DNA of 64,000 nucleotides from Talaromyces rugulosus (GCF_013368755.1 NC_049563.1:3286001-3350000), one strand, 5' to 3'. Numbered from the stretch's first letter, positions 33,164 to 43,731 are shown. Notes: generated by a model not told the origin, from the sequence alone. Numbers and translations are program-made.

Positions 33164-35246
33164 ATGACTCTCCTCAAGGTCCTGCAGAGGATCTACTCGC
33201 TGGACACCCTCGACACTCGCTTAACCATCTCCTCCAACACCCCCATCAAAGCTGTTGTTTCCGACTCATCGCCAACACGCGAACCCCTCGCCGGCAAGGA
33301 TGGCCGCGCCCAGGATATTGCGGCCAGCGCCCAGCCTTCGAAATGGAATACGCTCGAGTTTTATTTTTATGGACTGGTTTTCCTGACTATGGTGCCGCTG
33401 ATGTTCAAGACCGTTATGGATGTGTCCAAGGGTGCGTGCTCAAGTGATGCTCAACAAGAATTTAGTTGTTGACGGTACCTAGAAAGTTTCCCGACCTACC
33501 CTAATTACTCGAGAATACTGTCTCCTGGATGGGTTCCCGGACGCAAAGTGGTACGTTCATTCTCACTTCATTTATAGTGCCATTGGCATTGCTAATGGTG
33601 ATATTCTAGGACAACTCAGATGCACAGTATGCGAGTTTCCGAAACAACATCCCGTTCCTTCTAATACTGCTCGTTGCGCACCCTATTCTCCGACGTATTT
33701 ACAATCTTTTCCATTCAGTCGACAAGCAAAGATCTCAAAACGGTTCGAAATTGGCCGCGGCAAACGTCGCCGCCACCGCCGATGCTCGCCTGAGACAGCG
33801 GACTGTCTTCGACTTTGTGTTTTCGATCCTGTTTCTTATTTTCTTGCATGGATTTTCCATTGTCAAGATTTTCGGCATTCTATATATCAACTACAAAATT
33901 GCCAAGGGCCTTCCGCGACCTTATGTTCCTATGGCAACATGGTCGTTCAACTTGGTCGTCATGTTTGCAAATGAGCTGTGCAATGGCTATCCTTTCGTCA
34001 ACGTCGCGAGGCTCTTTGTATCGGATGGTTCTGCCTTGATCGCATGGGCGCAGTTTCTCGACAGTTATAAAGGGTTGATTCCGCGATGGCAGATTCTTTT
34101 CAAATTCACCATTCTACGTTTGATCAGTTTCAACATGGACTATTACTGGAGCTTGTACAATCTATCAGGTAGTGCAATTGAGGTAAGATTGCTTCCTATT
34201 TGATGAGGACACACACTTACCCCCCTAAGAAGAAGCAACTCGATCCCTCGTCGTTGTCGGAGCGAGACCGTGTCTCGGTGCCGGCAGAGCCTGCATCGTA
34301 CAATGCGTTAAACTACGCTGCATATGTGCTGTATTCGCCTCTCTACCTATCAGGGCCGATCATCACGTTCAACGACTACATATCTCAGCAGCGATACCCG
34401 TCTCCCGCCCTCACGGTCAAGCGAATCCTAATGTATGGCATTCGCTTCTTCCTGACGCTGCTCTGCATGGAACTTGTCCTGCACTACATATACGCAGTGG
34501 CCATATCAAAGACCACATCAGACTGGTCAGCCTATACGCCCGGCCAGCTTAGCATGTTAGGCTACTTCAACCTGCACATCATCTGGCTGAAACTGTTGAT
34601 CCCATGGCGCTTTTTCAGACTCTGGTCCCTGGTCGACGGAATCGACCCCCCAGAGAACATGGTCCGATGCATGTCCAACAACTACTCGGCCCTTGCATTC
34701 TGGCGCTCGTGGCACCGGTCCTACAACCGGTGGATTGTACGATATCTATACATTCCCATCGGAGGCGGCAACCGGCCACGACCTACGAATAAAACATTCT
34801 CAAACCAACAACCCTCATTCTTCGACTCATTAATGTCCCGCGCACGCGGTATTTACAACCAGCTCATCGTCTTCACTTTTGTTGCTGTATGGCACGACAT
34901 CAACCTGCGCCTGCTGATGTGGGGGTGGCTTGTTACGCTCTTCGTACTTCCAGAAGTCATCGGCTCGTTACTCTTCCCTGCATCCAAATGGCGCTCCCGC
35001 CCCACGGCCTATCGCATTATCTGCGGTATTGGTGGTGTGCGCAACGTGCTTTTGATGATCACCGCCAATCTCGTCGGATTCGCGCTGGGCCTGGATGGGT
35101 TGAAAGGTCTTGTGGCTGGCATTTTTGATTCTTGGATGGGCATTGTGTTTACATTGGGTGCGTGCGGTGTGCTTTTTGTGGGTGTTCAGGTTATGTTTGA
35201 GACGAGGGAGAGTGAGAAGAGGAAGGGCATTGACCTGAATTACTAG
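33164..35246 (+). CDS. GUP1: GUP1-type membrane-bound O-acyltransferase
   Basis: Four exons (33164-33431, 33483-33550, 33610-34182, 34230-35246) encode 641 residues in phase. The protein is polytopic, with about ten to twelve hydrophobic helices. MBOAT signatures include SFNMDYYWSL, LSGPIITFNDYISQ, FWRSWHRSYNRWIVRYLYIP and the active-site His in FVAVWHDINLRLL. The N-terminal region (TLDTRLTI..., SPGWVPGRKVDNSDAQY) matches GUP1 rather than sterol or DAG acyltransferases. In yeast Gup1 remodels GPI-anchor lipids in the ER by adding a long acyl chain, and affects membrane order and glycerol phenotypes. A short upstream reading frame overlaps the start. Nothing essential appears missing. Confidence 0.94.
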
Positions 35247-35411
35247 ACTAGGTTACTACTACTTTTTTTTTTTTGGTTTCTGATTTTGTATATTTACTTT
35301 GTACTTACTTTATTGGCCATATTTGGATTAGACGGGGTTATAAGAGAATAGACAATAGTACATTCAAGACAAAAGGGGTATCTACAGCAACAACAAACAC
35401 ATAAAAATACA

Positions 35412-36470
35412 TCAAAAAAACGCACCACACCTCGAGTCCTCATGCACCTTGTAACAATCCAGCCCGCACATCCGCACGCCACAATTCTTGCACTTGATCT
35501 TGCCCCAGTACCCGCATATCGTACAGAAATATCGAGCTGGTTTCCCAGACGCCGAGGGCCGTGCGCGCGCAGAGTTGTATGTCAGTGGCGGTTCAGCGAG
35601 GAGAGCGGCCATCACTCGATCTGTGGGCGGCCGTGGGAGATGGGATTTGAGCAGCGGGTCGTTGTCGTAGGTGGTTTTTATGAGGCCTTTGATGACCGGT
35701 GTGTCGATTTCCATTGCGTCGTCGCCGCCGCCACCGGCGGTTGTCTCTGTTGATGGGTTTTCTTCTTTTTCTTCTTCTTTTGTCTTTGGAGCAGCTTCTT
35801 CTGTGGCTTCTTCTTGTCCCTTTTCTGTAGTTGGTGTCGATTCCGCGGGTGTCACGGTCAAAAGCGATTTCCGCGTTCTGGCACGTTTCTGCCGACTAGA
35901 CACTGGGGGTTCCACAGGAGGTGCTGCTGCTGGCTTTGCAGTGATGGGCGTCACACTTCGTCGACCAGAAGAAGCTTTGGCAACCTTGGACACCGGCGTG
36001 CCCGCCACAGCAGCAGCAGGAGCAGGAGTACTGGCTCCACTGGCACCAACTCCAGCCTGCCTCCCCATAACCCCGATCGAAGCCTGGTGCGCCAGCGCCG
36101 CCTCCTCATCATCCAAATGATTCTTAAACGTCTTCTGACTCTGCAATATACGTCGAACATTACTCGTCATTTTGGATTTTGTGGGCCGCCCATGATCTAC
36201 TCTCTGGTGGCTATCTTTCCGAGCTGGAACAGCAATATGTAAATTCTCGCGATGGTTCTCACGGTCCAGTTCAGCCAAGTGTCGGATTATGGCCTGGTTC
36301 TGGCGCGATGTGAGATTCGTGGTGCGGCCAGCAGGCTCGCGAATGCCGCGCTTGCGCCCGCCGGCGCTGGCTTTGGTGGTTTGGGAGCTGCGGAAGGAGG
36401 TGTCGGGGACGTAGGCCCATCCCGGCGTTGTGTGGGATTTGGAGGTTGTTAGGATTTCGACGAGAGGCAT
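35412..36470 (-). CDS. VPS71: zf-HIT protein, SWR1 chromatin-remodelling subunit (VPS71/ZNHIT1-like)
   Basis: Intronless, 352 residues from the ATG at 36470; the frame stays open upstream but only from a GTG. The C-terminal ~40 residues form a HIT-type zinc finger with paired cysteines (CTICGYWGKIKCKNC, MCGLDCYKVHEDSRC). Just before it lie LPRPPTDRVMAALLAEPPLT and YNSARARPS, typical of the VPS71 C-terminal domain. The middle (~120-270) is an Ala/Pro/Glu-rich spacer. The N-terminal HLAELDRENHRENLHIAVP is another conserved block. VPS71 (Swc6) helps the SWR1 complex exchange H2A for H2A.Z in the nucleus. Other zf-HIT proteins (box C/D snoRNP type) lack these flanks, so this assignment is preferred. 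Confidence 0.85.
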   Translation of the reverse strand: MPLVEILTTSKSHTTPGWAYVPDTSFRSSQTTKASAGGRKRGIREPAGRTTNLTSRQNQAIIRHLAELDRENHRENLHIAVPARKDSHQRVDHGRPTKSKMTSNVRRILQSQKTFKNHLDDEEAALAHQASIGVMGRQAGVGASGASTPAPAAAVAGTPVSKVAKASSGRRSVTPITAKPAAAPPVEPPVSSRQKRARTRKSLLTVTPAESTPTTEKGQEEATEEAAPKTKEEEKEENPSTETTAGGGGDDAMEIDTPVIKGLIKTTYDNDPLLKSHLPRPPTDRVMAALLAEPPLTYNSARARPSASGKPARYFCTICGYWGKIKCKNCGVRMCGLDCYKVHEDSRCGAFF

Positions 36471-36901
36471 TTTTGGGATTTCGGTGTTGCGTGCTGGAAA
36501 TGGTTGAGTTGTTGTGTTGATGATTTTATTGTAGAAAAGGTGTTTGCGGAATCGGGGATCGGCAGGAGCAAAGAAGCTTTGTGTTTGCAGTGTTTGCACC
36601 TATGACGATTTGTATATAAAACTGTACTTTGACTGTATTACCACTTTTTAAATTTACATTATGAAATTTAGATAATCAGACAGTGAGTTTGAAAATACAA
36701 TTACAAGAACAAAAACAAAAACAAAAACAGAATATGTAAAAACGGAAATCTCACTAGCGCCAGTAATGCAATTTATACAAATAAACAGCTCTCACAGCTC
36801 ATATAGCTCATATAGCTTATAAAGAGCCTCGAGATAAAAGAATGATAGTTGGACTGTTATCCATCATTTTTATATTCGTACCGCACCGCACCGTATCGTT
36901 A
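36471..36901. other. Intergenic with (ACAAAA)n tract
   Basis: A purine-rich imperfect repeat, acaaaaacaaaaacaaaaac, lies at about 36708-36730. The gap carries the promoter of the zf-HIT gene and the 3' end of the next minus-strand gene. No gene is seen. Confidence 0.45.
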
Positions 36902-37525
36902 TTACTTTTTGTGCAGGTTATCCAGCTTCGTTTCCAACTCGGTTATGTATTTGTTGAGCTTTTGGGATGCATTTTGTAGAGACTGGATGGAATTAGCGTC
37001 AATAAATAATAAATAACTTTTGCAGATATAGAGAGGAGAGCATGGATCAACAAATAGCGACGAGTGGGGGTAAGGATGAAAGTATCCCAACGATTCCGTG
37101 AGAATGTCATGTCGGGTTCATTCGGAAAGGTGCAGGGTATGCAAAAGTACGAGTCTTCACGCAAGAAATACTTCAATCACAGCACGTACATATATATCAT
37201 CCGTCAACATCTCGTTAGACACTCGGTATTCCTTCAAAACGTAGTAGTAAACCGAGGCGCCGGCAGTGACGGTGCCGAGGAGAAACCCAAACAGCCTATT
37301 TCATACCCAGAACTGTCAACTCAAGAACACACAAATAGGATATTTCTGTAGGGTTTTGGCTTACCCCCCGCGAAACGCTCCAACGGGTTTCCGCGCAGGC
37401 AGCGCATTGTTGCCACCGGCAGTTGTGCGGATAGGCGCAGTCGTCGAGAACGCTCTCGGCACGCGAGCGGCGATTGTTGCTGCGCGCTGCGCGCGAGCAA
37501 CCGGAGCGACGACTTGACGGATCAT
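36902..37525 (-). CDS. Small mitochondrial protein with one membrane helix and coiled coil (unknown function)
   Basis: Three exons (37525-37365, 37295-37190, 36982-36902) total 348 nt and encode 115 residues. The N-terminus (MIRQVVAPVARAQRAATIAA, then RVPRAFSTTAPIR) is a textbook mitochondrial presequence: Arg/Ala-rich, with no acidic residues and a likely cleavage near RAFS. Then come KPVGAFRGG, a hydrophobic helix LFGFLLGTVTAGASVYYYVL, and a C-terminal amphipathic coiled coil (SLQNASQKLNKYITELETKL). I recall orthologues of this layout in other Eurotiales but no assigned function. An inner-membrane assembly or tethering role is only a guess. Intron 2 is long for this window (207 bp); its phase and the resulting heptads support the join. 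Confidence 0.82.
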
Positions 37526-38119
37526 AGTGCCAATGGTTGATGATGTGTGTGTTTGTGTGTTGTTGATATGACAATAACGTGTCGATCTCGAGAGGAGAGA
37601 CCAATGCTTGGATGGATGACGACTGCGGCCCGAACTAACGCGCTGCGAGTTCTCCGCAAAACGTCAGGCGGGGCTAGGCCAAAATAGGGTTGGCGTTCTA
37701 AGTGGAGTATCTGGAGAAGGCTTCACTTTCTCTTTACTTGAACGTCAATGAACATTGGTTTCGCTTCTTGAGCACTATGAAATAGCAAATTGTGTACTTC
37801 TATCTATCAGTCAATAGAGAAAATTTGGAGAAGAGAAACAGTGGACGGATGCATAGTAATGTCCAGATCTTAAATCTTTATATAGTTTATATATATTTTT
37901 CTTTCAAAAATTAAGTTACAAATATATACAAAACCTATTATTGGTTAATTAAACTTAAAATAGCCAGCTTAGTATAGACGATTAAGTGATCAAACGAGCA
38001 AAATGGCAGTTATATACAAATAATAATAGCCACTTTCTAGTAGCTCTGTTGTTAGGGCAAAATGCTTGGTGTTGATCTAAATCATATGACGTCCAATTTC
38101 TGTAAGTGCTGTCCTCCAT
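37526..38119. other. Intergenic border of the second accessory block
   Basis: Sequence becomes AT-rich from about 37860. No gene is recognised. It separates the mitochondrial protein gene from the membrane-anchored unknown gene; both are on the minus strand. Confidence 0.4.
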
Positions 38120-39582
38120 TTAGTCACAAAATCCTGGTAATGGAGCTGTCTTTTGCTGGCAGGCTACCGCTAGAGATAGTTGGAATGATTTCACGGATAT
38201 CTCGTATGAGACAGCCGCCAGCCGGTATTGTTTGATAGAATACACAGTAGCAAGAACACCAAATACAATAGTCAAAAGAAAAATCCCGAATACAGCGATC
38301 CATACAGTAGCCCATTGCGCAATATTCCTCGTGTCTAGCAGGGTTTGGGAGAAACTCTCTGGGGGGCCGTTGAGAATCTCGAGTAGCTGTGCTAAATTAT
38401 TTCTCCAGTATTTGAACTCGTCCAAGTCGTGCATGCGGCGCGCTTCAAACGGGCCGCACATCGAAACCCCTGACTGCGCTAATAACCTCTCTGTCGTGGC
38501 GTCACCGAGAGGGAGCAAGATATCAAGAGTACGAATGGCCTCACTCAGAACGGGCTTTGGGATAAATGATTGCGGATCAAGGTGGTGGTTGACGAGACAA
38601 ACCTTGTGTTGATAGACCGACAAGATGCGTCTTCCCCTCCTTCCCTCTATTCTGAGATGGTCTCTCAAATTGTTTGTCCATCTGATGCGTAGCCGGCAGA
38701 TAGCCTTTAGATTTGCGAGCGTGAAAAAAGTATCGATCTGAAACTGAGATGTTCCAATTGCGACGTTTCCTCGATCCTCGGGGAACTGCGACTCCACCAT
38801 TCGACCAAGCTGTTCATTTTTATTCCAATAGACACGAGTATCTCGCGGGGTTATAGTTCCAACGGTTTGGCCATCTTGTGCATATACATTGAGGCAAAGC
38901 CACAGCCGGATGGCCAGCTCTATAGATCGGCAAACAGCCGAGTCGGATACATTCAAGTAACTCCTTTTGACTTCTGCAGTCATCTGCTCAAGGGTCAGGG
39001 ATTGATTTTCTCGCAGTGTCTGAACTATTCTGAGAATGCTTCCAAAGTCTTGTGAAGCAAAACCCATCCTGTGAGAGTGAAAGTTTTGAACCATTTTCCC
39101 AATGTAGTAGAAGAACGCTGCATAATCCCCTTCGGCCAAATTGTCCGGATGCATACTGACGTGAGGCCATAATGCATTCACGAGTTCGCATTTCTTCCAT
39201 ATTTCCCAGGTTTCGATACCGCTCGTCGCAGAGCTCGGGAAGAGTGTCTCCGTTATCTGTGCCATGCTTCTTTCTGGCATAGAGGTACCATCTCCGTAAT
39301 TTATTGGCTCCCTGAAGGAATTAATGTATACAATGAAAGCTAACAGAGATGCTCTTTGTGATGGTCGTTATACTTTGTAAGTTAACTAGAAGAGGCTTTC
39401 ATACGTAGATGCGCTGCTGTGGGGGGTAGCCTCTGCAAGCCCCGCATAATTTCAAAGCTGACTGACTTAACGAAGGAGTAATTTTCCTTTTTATGGCACG
39501 ATAGCGCTACCGAGTTGATGTTTCTGGTGTCATCTATCTCTTCGCTCGACTCGATCGCATATCTCTCCAGTATCAAGTGGTT
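38120..39582 (-). CDS. Unknown fungal protein with C-terminal membrane helix (5' end uncertain)
   Basis: The main exon 39339-38120 joins exon 39582-39405 across a 65-bp intron in phase, giving at least 465 residues; a start exon further upstream was not fixed. Visible blocks are EIMRGLQRLPPTAAHL, REPINYGDGTSM, ETWEIWKKCELVNALWPHVS, LDEFKYWRNNLAQLLEILNG and, near the C-terminus, a hydrophobic helix (WATVWIAVFGIFLLTIVFGV) followed by ATVYSIKQYRLA and a short tail. I recognise it as a lineage-specific family in accessory regions of ascomycete genomes, with no known activity. A possible first exon starting at the ATG at 39700 would overlap the first exon of the divergent gene. Confidence 0.72.
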
Positions 39583-39636
39583 CTATTAAAGATATCATCT
39601 ATTCGAGTCGACTTCCCTGCCAGCAGAAAAACAAAA

Positions 39637-41519
39637 ATGTTCAACACTGAGTCACATAGTCATAACCTAGAGTCTGGAGTTGCGACAGGTGGGTCGCCAT
39701 TCATGGAGAGAAGTGGAATTAACTGACAAGGAGGGGCGCGAACAGGAATCTCTCAACCGCCACCTCCTTCCAATGACCTAGTTAACTTAGGAATCCTCGC
39801 GAGACCAAATGTCGCAACTGAAGAACACTCCGACAAAAGAAGCGGGGCCGTTAGTACCAAGAAATACACGATCCTGCGTTCGATAATCGCTTCTGATACT
39901 TTCAAAGTTGGAAAGTCACATTATATCGGACATTTGAGAGAGTTGCCTCCCCCTTCTGAGATTCGTGAAGAATGGAACGAACACATCTGTGATAAAATTA
40001 GCAATCACCTCTTGGCTGTTACAAGCAGCCTGCCTTTTGACATGCCAGACGACGATGTTTTATAACAGAGCCTGTTTTGTGTATGGCAGGTAAGAAAGGT
40101 GGGACGAGGTCTAGGAACTTTGGTCTCAGTGAAAGGCGGAGTACGGATATTGTCGTATTGAATCCGATGGTCTGGATCTTCTGCGGCAGTAGAAAGTGTC
40201 AAAAAAGGGTCAAGAAATCAATGCCCAAAGCTATGTTCTTGCAGCACAGGGACAACCAGACGGGATCAGCCAGGAAATCAATGATACGGTGCCTCCTCTT
40301 AAAGGGCATGTCAGCAGCCAAGGGATCAGCTTAGAAATCGATGGTTTGTCTGGTATTGGAGCGCAATTTAACGACCAAGCGATCAGCCAGGAAATCAAAG
40401 ATACGGCGCTTCCTTTTAAAGGGCATGCTAGCAGCCGAGGGATTCAGTTGGGCACCCCAGCACTATTCCTAGGTAACAAAAGGTGGCGCCACCCCGACGT
40501 TTTTTCCATCCAGGACCATCAGAATAGCGCGATGTCCTGCGGGTTGAAGGCTAAGTTCACTGTGTCAACGACTAACAAGAAAAAAGAGTCTATATTTACC
40601 ATCGGAGGCTTCGTAATGGTAGAAGGTTGCGTAGTTGGTCTAACTACAGCTCATGGAATCATTAGCCTCCTCAAAGAATTCGGATCAAGATCCAACTCTT
40701 TTAATTGCTCTTCAGAAGCAGATGATTCCACAGATGGAGAGACGACAACCTCCGCCTCCGCTTCTGAATCTTCATCACCTGTGGCAACATCTGGGTACAC
40801 ACCGAGTCCTCATATCTCTCTTACAAAAAGTGAGATTTCCTTTCGCCCTGAATATAATTCTCCTGGTCAGAGTGATACGAGGATCTTGCAAGAGGATAAA
40901 TGGCTATTCTTGGGGGCGCCCAAAACCTTGGCCTATAGGGGTGAGGGGACTCTTTTCTGGTGATTACTCCTTGCCTTCACCAGCGCCGGCCTCGTCTGAT
41001 TTTGCACTTGTTGATATGGAATATATGGGCAATCTGACGAACATGTATTATGACCCCACAACGTCCAGTGTCCACGAAATATCTGGCCATGTTTCAGTTG
41101 ATCAAGTGCCTCGGGGAGAGGTTCTCATCATCAGTTCATCAAATGATCATCCTTTACGCGGGTACCTACTCGATGACACCGCGTCTGTCATTTTGAGAGG
41201 GGTCGTTATGCGTACAAGAAAAATTCAGCTTACAATGGACCATGGCCAGAAACCTGCACACCTGTCTCCACCACATCTTTCGGACTACCACATAGGTAGT
41301 GGAATATCAGGCGCATGGGTCGTTCACCAAGGGAAGCTGTGTGGTTGTGTATTTGCGGCATATACGCACGGTAGATACCTTCACATGCTACCCATTGATG
41401 ACGTTTTTCGCAACATCACCCAATTTTCAGAGGCCTCGAGCGTTCGAGTAGCCTCAGCCGAGGATCTTGCCACTGTGAATAAGTCATCTCGCGAAATTTA
41501 TGACCCCAACAGGGTATGA
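39637..41519 (+). pseudogene. Frame-disrupted gene of an uncharacterised fungal family
   Basis: Four segments in different frames read as one protein. A first exon at ATG 39637, with a 5' intron ending at about 39749, leads to KKYTILRSIIASDTFKVGKS and IREEWNEHICDKISNHLL, then TAA at 40063. A second frame from ~40065 reads TEPVLCMAGKK and VWIFCGSRKCQKRVKK. A third (~40200-40962) has internal ~20-residue repeats, then FTIGGFVMVEGCVVGLTTAH. A fourth to 41519 reads SSDFALVDMEYMGN, SGISGAWVVHQGKLCGCVFA and LHMLPIDDVF. GLTTAH plus the later GSGISGAWV recalls a degenerate chymotrypsin-like core, but no catalytic triad can be shown. The last switch could be a 43-bp GTGAGG..CAG intron; the first two look like indels. 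A gene broken by at least one frameshift is the best reading. Confidence 0.6.
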
Positions 41520-41587
41520 TACCTGAATAAAGTAGTATATTGCTGAAAAAGTTAACACCAACACCAGGCAAAGCTAAATAACCCCCG

Positions 41588-41603
41588 CCCCCCCCCCCCC
41601 CCC
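41588..41603 (+). repeat. Homopolymer of 16 C
   Basis: An uninterrupted C16 tract after cccccg, at the left edge of the NDT80-like relic. It would encode polyproline in the relic's frame. It may mark the point of 5' truncation or be an assembly-sensitive site. Confidence 0.9.
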
Positions 41604-42415
41604 TGGACCTTAATCGGAACCCTCATCAGCCCCCATTTTATGGTATCAATATACTGCATGATATTATTTGTGAAAACCACACGATCACGCCCGAAATCCG
41701 AGCCAAAACACGTGGAGGATTCTTCCTATTTGACGACCAGTGGACCTGTTATAGGCGAAACCACTTCTCAGTTTCCTGTTCATTTTTATTGCGTCCATGG
41801 GCTCGTGGTCCTTTCTACATAAAGCTTTCTCAACATGCCACTGAGCAAATCCGACAATTCTCTGTCAATATCCGCAATAGTAAACGCACAGGATAAGGAG
41901 GTCGTAGAATTGATCCAGCATACCCCCAACCGAAATAAAAACTCCGAAAAAAGGCCAGAAAAGACGATAATGCAGCCCTGGCAACCATCCCCGGTTTTGG
42001 GGAGCAAAGGATCAGCCCCAAATAGCGTTCAACATGGGCTTCCGGTTATGAGTCGGGTGCGATACCGATGGGGTATAATTTGGCACAGAAAGGAGAGCCA
42101 CAGCCACCACAGCCACCAACCCATCATAAATTCAATTACATTCGATTCCAAACCGCAACAGGATTTAATGGTAAACGGCGGGCTCAGCAACAATACAACT
42201 TGGTTGTCGAGCTCTACGCCGAAATCATCCCAGTTGGAAGTAGGGAAAGCCAGTGGATCAAAATCGCCCAAAGGCTTTCCCATCCACTGGTAGTCCGCGG
42301 GCAATCGCCGGGGCATTACAAAGATGGTAGACCGGATTTGTCGGCAAGCATGAATCTAGATGCCGAGGGTGGAAGTTATGCAGGAGGAACGAAGGTCTTT
42401 TCCCGTGGACTTTAA
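41588..42415 (+). pseudogene. Decayed NDT80/VIB-1 (PhoG-like) transcription factor gene
   Basis: The NDT80-type DNA-binding domain is readable in order but in switching frames. From 41603 one frame gives HDIICENHTITPEIRAKTRG, then FFLFDDQWTCYRRNHFSVSC and EQIRQFSVNIRN before TAA. The next frame continues at ~41865 with SISAIVNAQDKEVVELIQHT and SEKRPEKTIMQPWQP. The first frame resumes at ~42074 with HHKFNYIRFQTATGFNGKRR, NLVVELYAEI and VVRGQSPGHYK, ending at 42415. These are hallmarks of NDT80/VIB-1/XprG proteins, which control starvation proteases, sexual development and heterokaryon incompatibility. The N-terminal part is missing; the copy begins in a 16-C tract at 41588-41603. At least one indel and the 5' loss indicate a dead copy. 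Confidence 0.8.
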
Positions 42416-42891
42416 CAAATTACGCCGTCTCATCATCGTTTGATCCACGGCAACGATCAACTTCTTGCGAATTTTGATTTCACTATTGAATATATTAAAT
42501 CTTTTCTTCCCTATGGCTTTCTGCAGTCCAAGCTAACATGATGATCCATATTCAGGTTTCGCCGGATTAAACTGCAAAGCCTAATTTGTTACTTTACAAG
42601 TTTGGTTTTAACTAATGTTTTCGGTCCTTTCCTCTTTTACTCTCTTTCTTTATTCCTTTTTTTTTTGGTCCGCTCTTGCTATTCCATGTATCCTTCTTGT
42701 TTTCATAACGATTGGAAAATGGTGTGACATACTTTGTACGACCCTGATATTATGACTCTAGTGAGACAGAAGTGTCTATCAGGAATATTACAACTTTTGT
42801 TCATCTCTCTTATGCACGCAGGAACCATTCATTCTCATATTTCAAGTTTGAGAAGGCACAGCAATCAACCGAAGTCAAGTGAAAGTGCGAA
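42416..42891. other. Intergenic region
   Basis: AT- and pyrimidine-rich sequence between the NDT80-like relic and the ankyrin gene's stop codon. I see no gene. Confidence 0.4.
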
Positions 42892-43731
42892 CTATCCCCG
42901 AAGACTTTGCAGGATCTTCGCCACTGCTTCATGCCCATATCTTACAGCCAAAGCTAGCGGGGTCTGACCCTCATGATCCTCAAATTCCAAGCTAACACCC
43001 TTCGTAGCGACCAGCATCTGAACCACATCAGTACATCCTCGTCCTGCCGCCCAGGATATAGGCGTTCGGCCATGGAAGTAGTCATCGGGATTGAGGTCGA
43101 TATTTCCTATACTAAGTAGCATCTTTACCACCTCTGTGTGCCCACTCCCTGCTGCCAACGTTAGCGGAGTATATCCATTATTGTCCTTGTAATTTGCATT
43201 GACGCCTTCTGTGGAGAGCAGTACTTTCACTATTGCCTCGTGCCCCCTCTCTGCGGCAAAAAATAAGGGCGTCCGACCATCAACATCTATAGAGGCAGGA
43301 TTGACGCCTCCCGTAGCAAGAAGTAGGTTCACAATGTTTTCATGCCCATATTCTGCTGCTCTTGATAGTGATATCTGGCCGTTAAGGTCTCTAGCATCTA
43401 TGCAAATGTTGTACCTCGCAAGCAATAACTTCACCAGTTCCTCGTGCCCCAGCCCTGCGGCTAACGACAAACACGTCTGCCCGTGAGTATTCGTGGATTC
43501 CATGTCAGAACCGAGTTCCAGTAGCTTTGCGGCTGCCAACCCCTTTCCGTGTTTCACGGCCCATAGTAATGCTGAACCGCCAAAGTGTTTAATTGTATGC
43601 CGATAGAGATAGGGATTTAGGAGAACGTACAGCCGGCAGTTTGTTTGGGTATAGGAGTTAATGTCTTCCTCTGTGTCCAGGAATTCTGCTATCAGCTGTA
43701 ACAATTCATTTGCCAGGCTAAGCAAAGGCAT
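42892..43731 (-). CDS. F-box-like ankyrin repeat protein
   Basis: Intronless, 279 residues, ATG at 43731, TAG at 42892-42894. Residues ~1-45 (LSLANELLQLIAEFLDTEED, LLNPYLYRH) match an F-box-like helix bundle, as is common ahead of ankyrin arrays in Eurotiales. Six to seven ankyrin repeats follow from residue ~50 (GSALLWAVKHGKGLAAAKLL, GQTCLSLAAGLGHEELVKLL, GRTPLFFAAERGHEAIVKVL, GYTPLTLAAGSGHTEVVKML, GQTPLALAVRYGHEAVAKIL). F-box proteins recruit substrates to SCF ubiquitin ligases; the ankyrin array would be the substrate reader. The repeat consensus is well kept and the frame uninterrupted, so the gene looks functional, unlike its neighbours. The target is unknown. Confidence 0.85.
   Translation of the reverse strand: MPLLSLANELLQLIAEFLDTEEDINSYTQTNCRLYVLLNPYLYRHTIKHFGGSALLWAVKHGKGLAAAKLLELGSDMESTNTHGQTCLSLAAGLGHEELVKLLLARYNICIDARDLNGQISLSRAAEYGHENIVNLLLATGGVNPASIDVDGRTPLFFAAERGHEAIVKVLLSTEGVNANYKDNNGYTPLTLAAGSGHTEVVKMLLSIGNIDLNPDDYFHGRTPISWAAGRGCTDVVQMLVATKGVSLEFEDHEGQTPLALAVRYGHEAVAKILQSLRG

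Noticed and set aside
42243..42290. Interleaved inverted repeats (GGGAAAGCC/GGCTTTCCC and AGTGGAT/ATCCACT)
   Set aside because: They fall inside the NDT80-like coding relic and are explained by its codons. The swapped order does not form a simple hairpin.
42029..42316. Minus-strand frame with a Trp-rich hydrophobic stretch, possible membrane protein
   Set aside because: The opposite strand encodes recognisable NDT80-family sequence, and the Trp run is the complement of a CCA/CAC-rich proline/histidine stretch.
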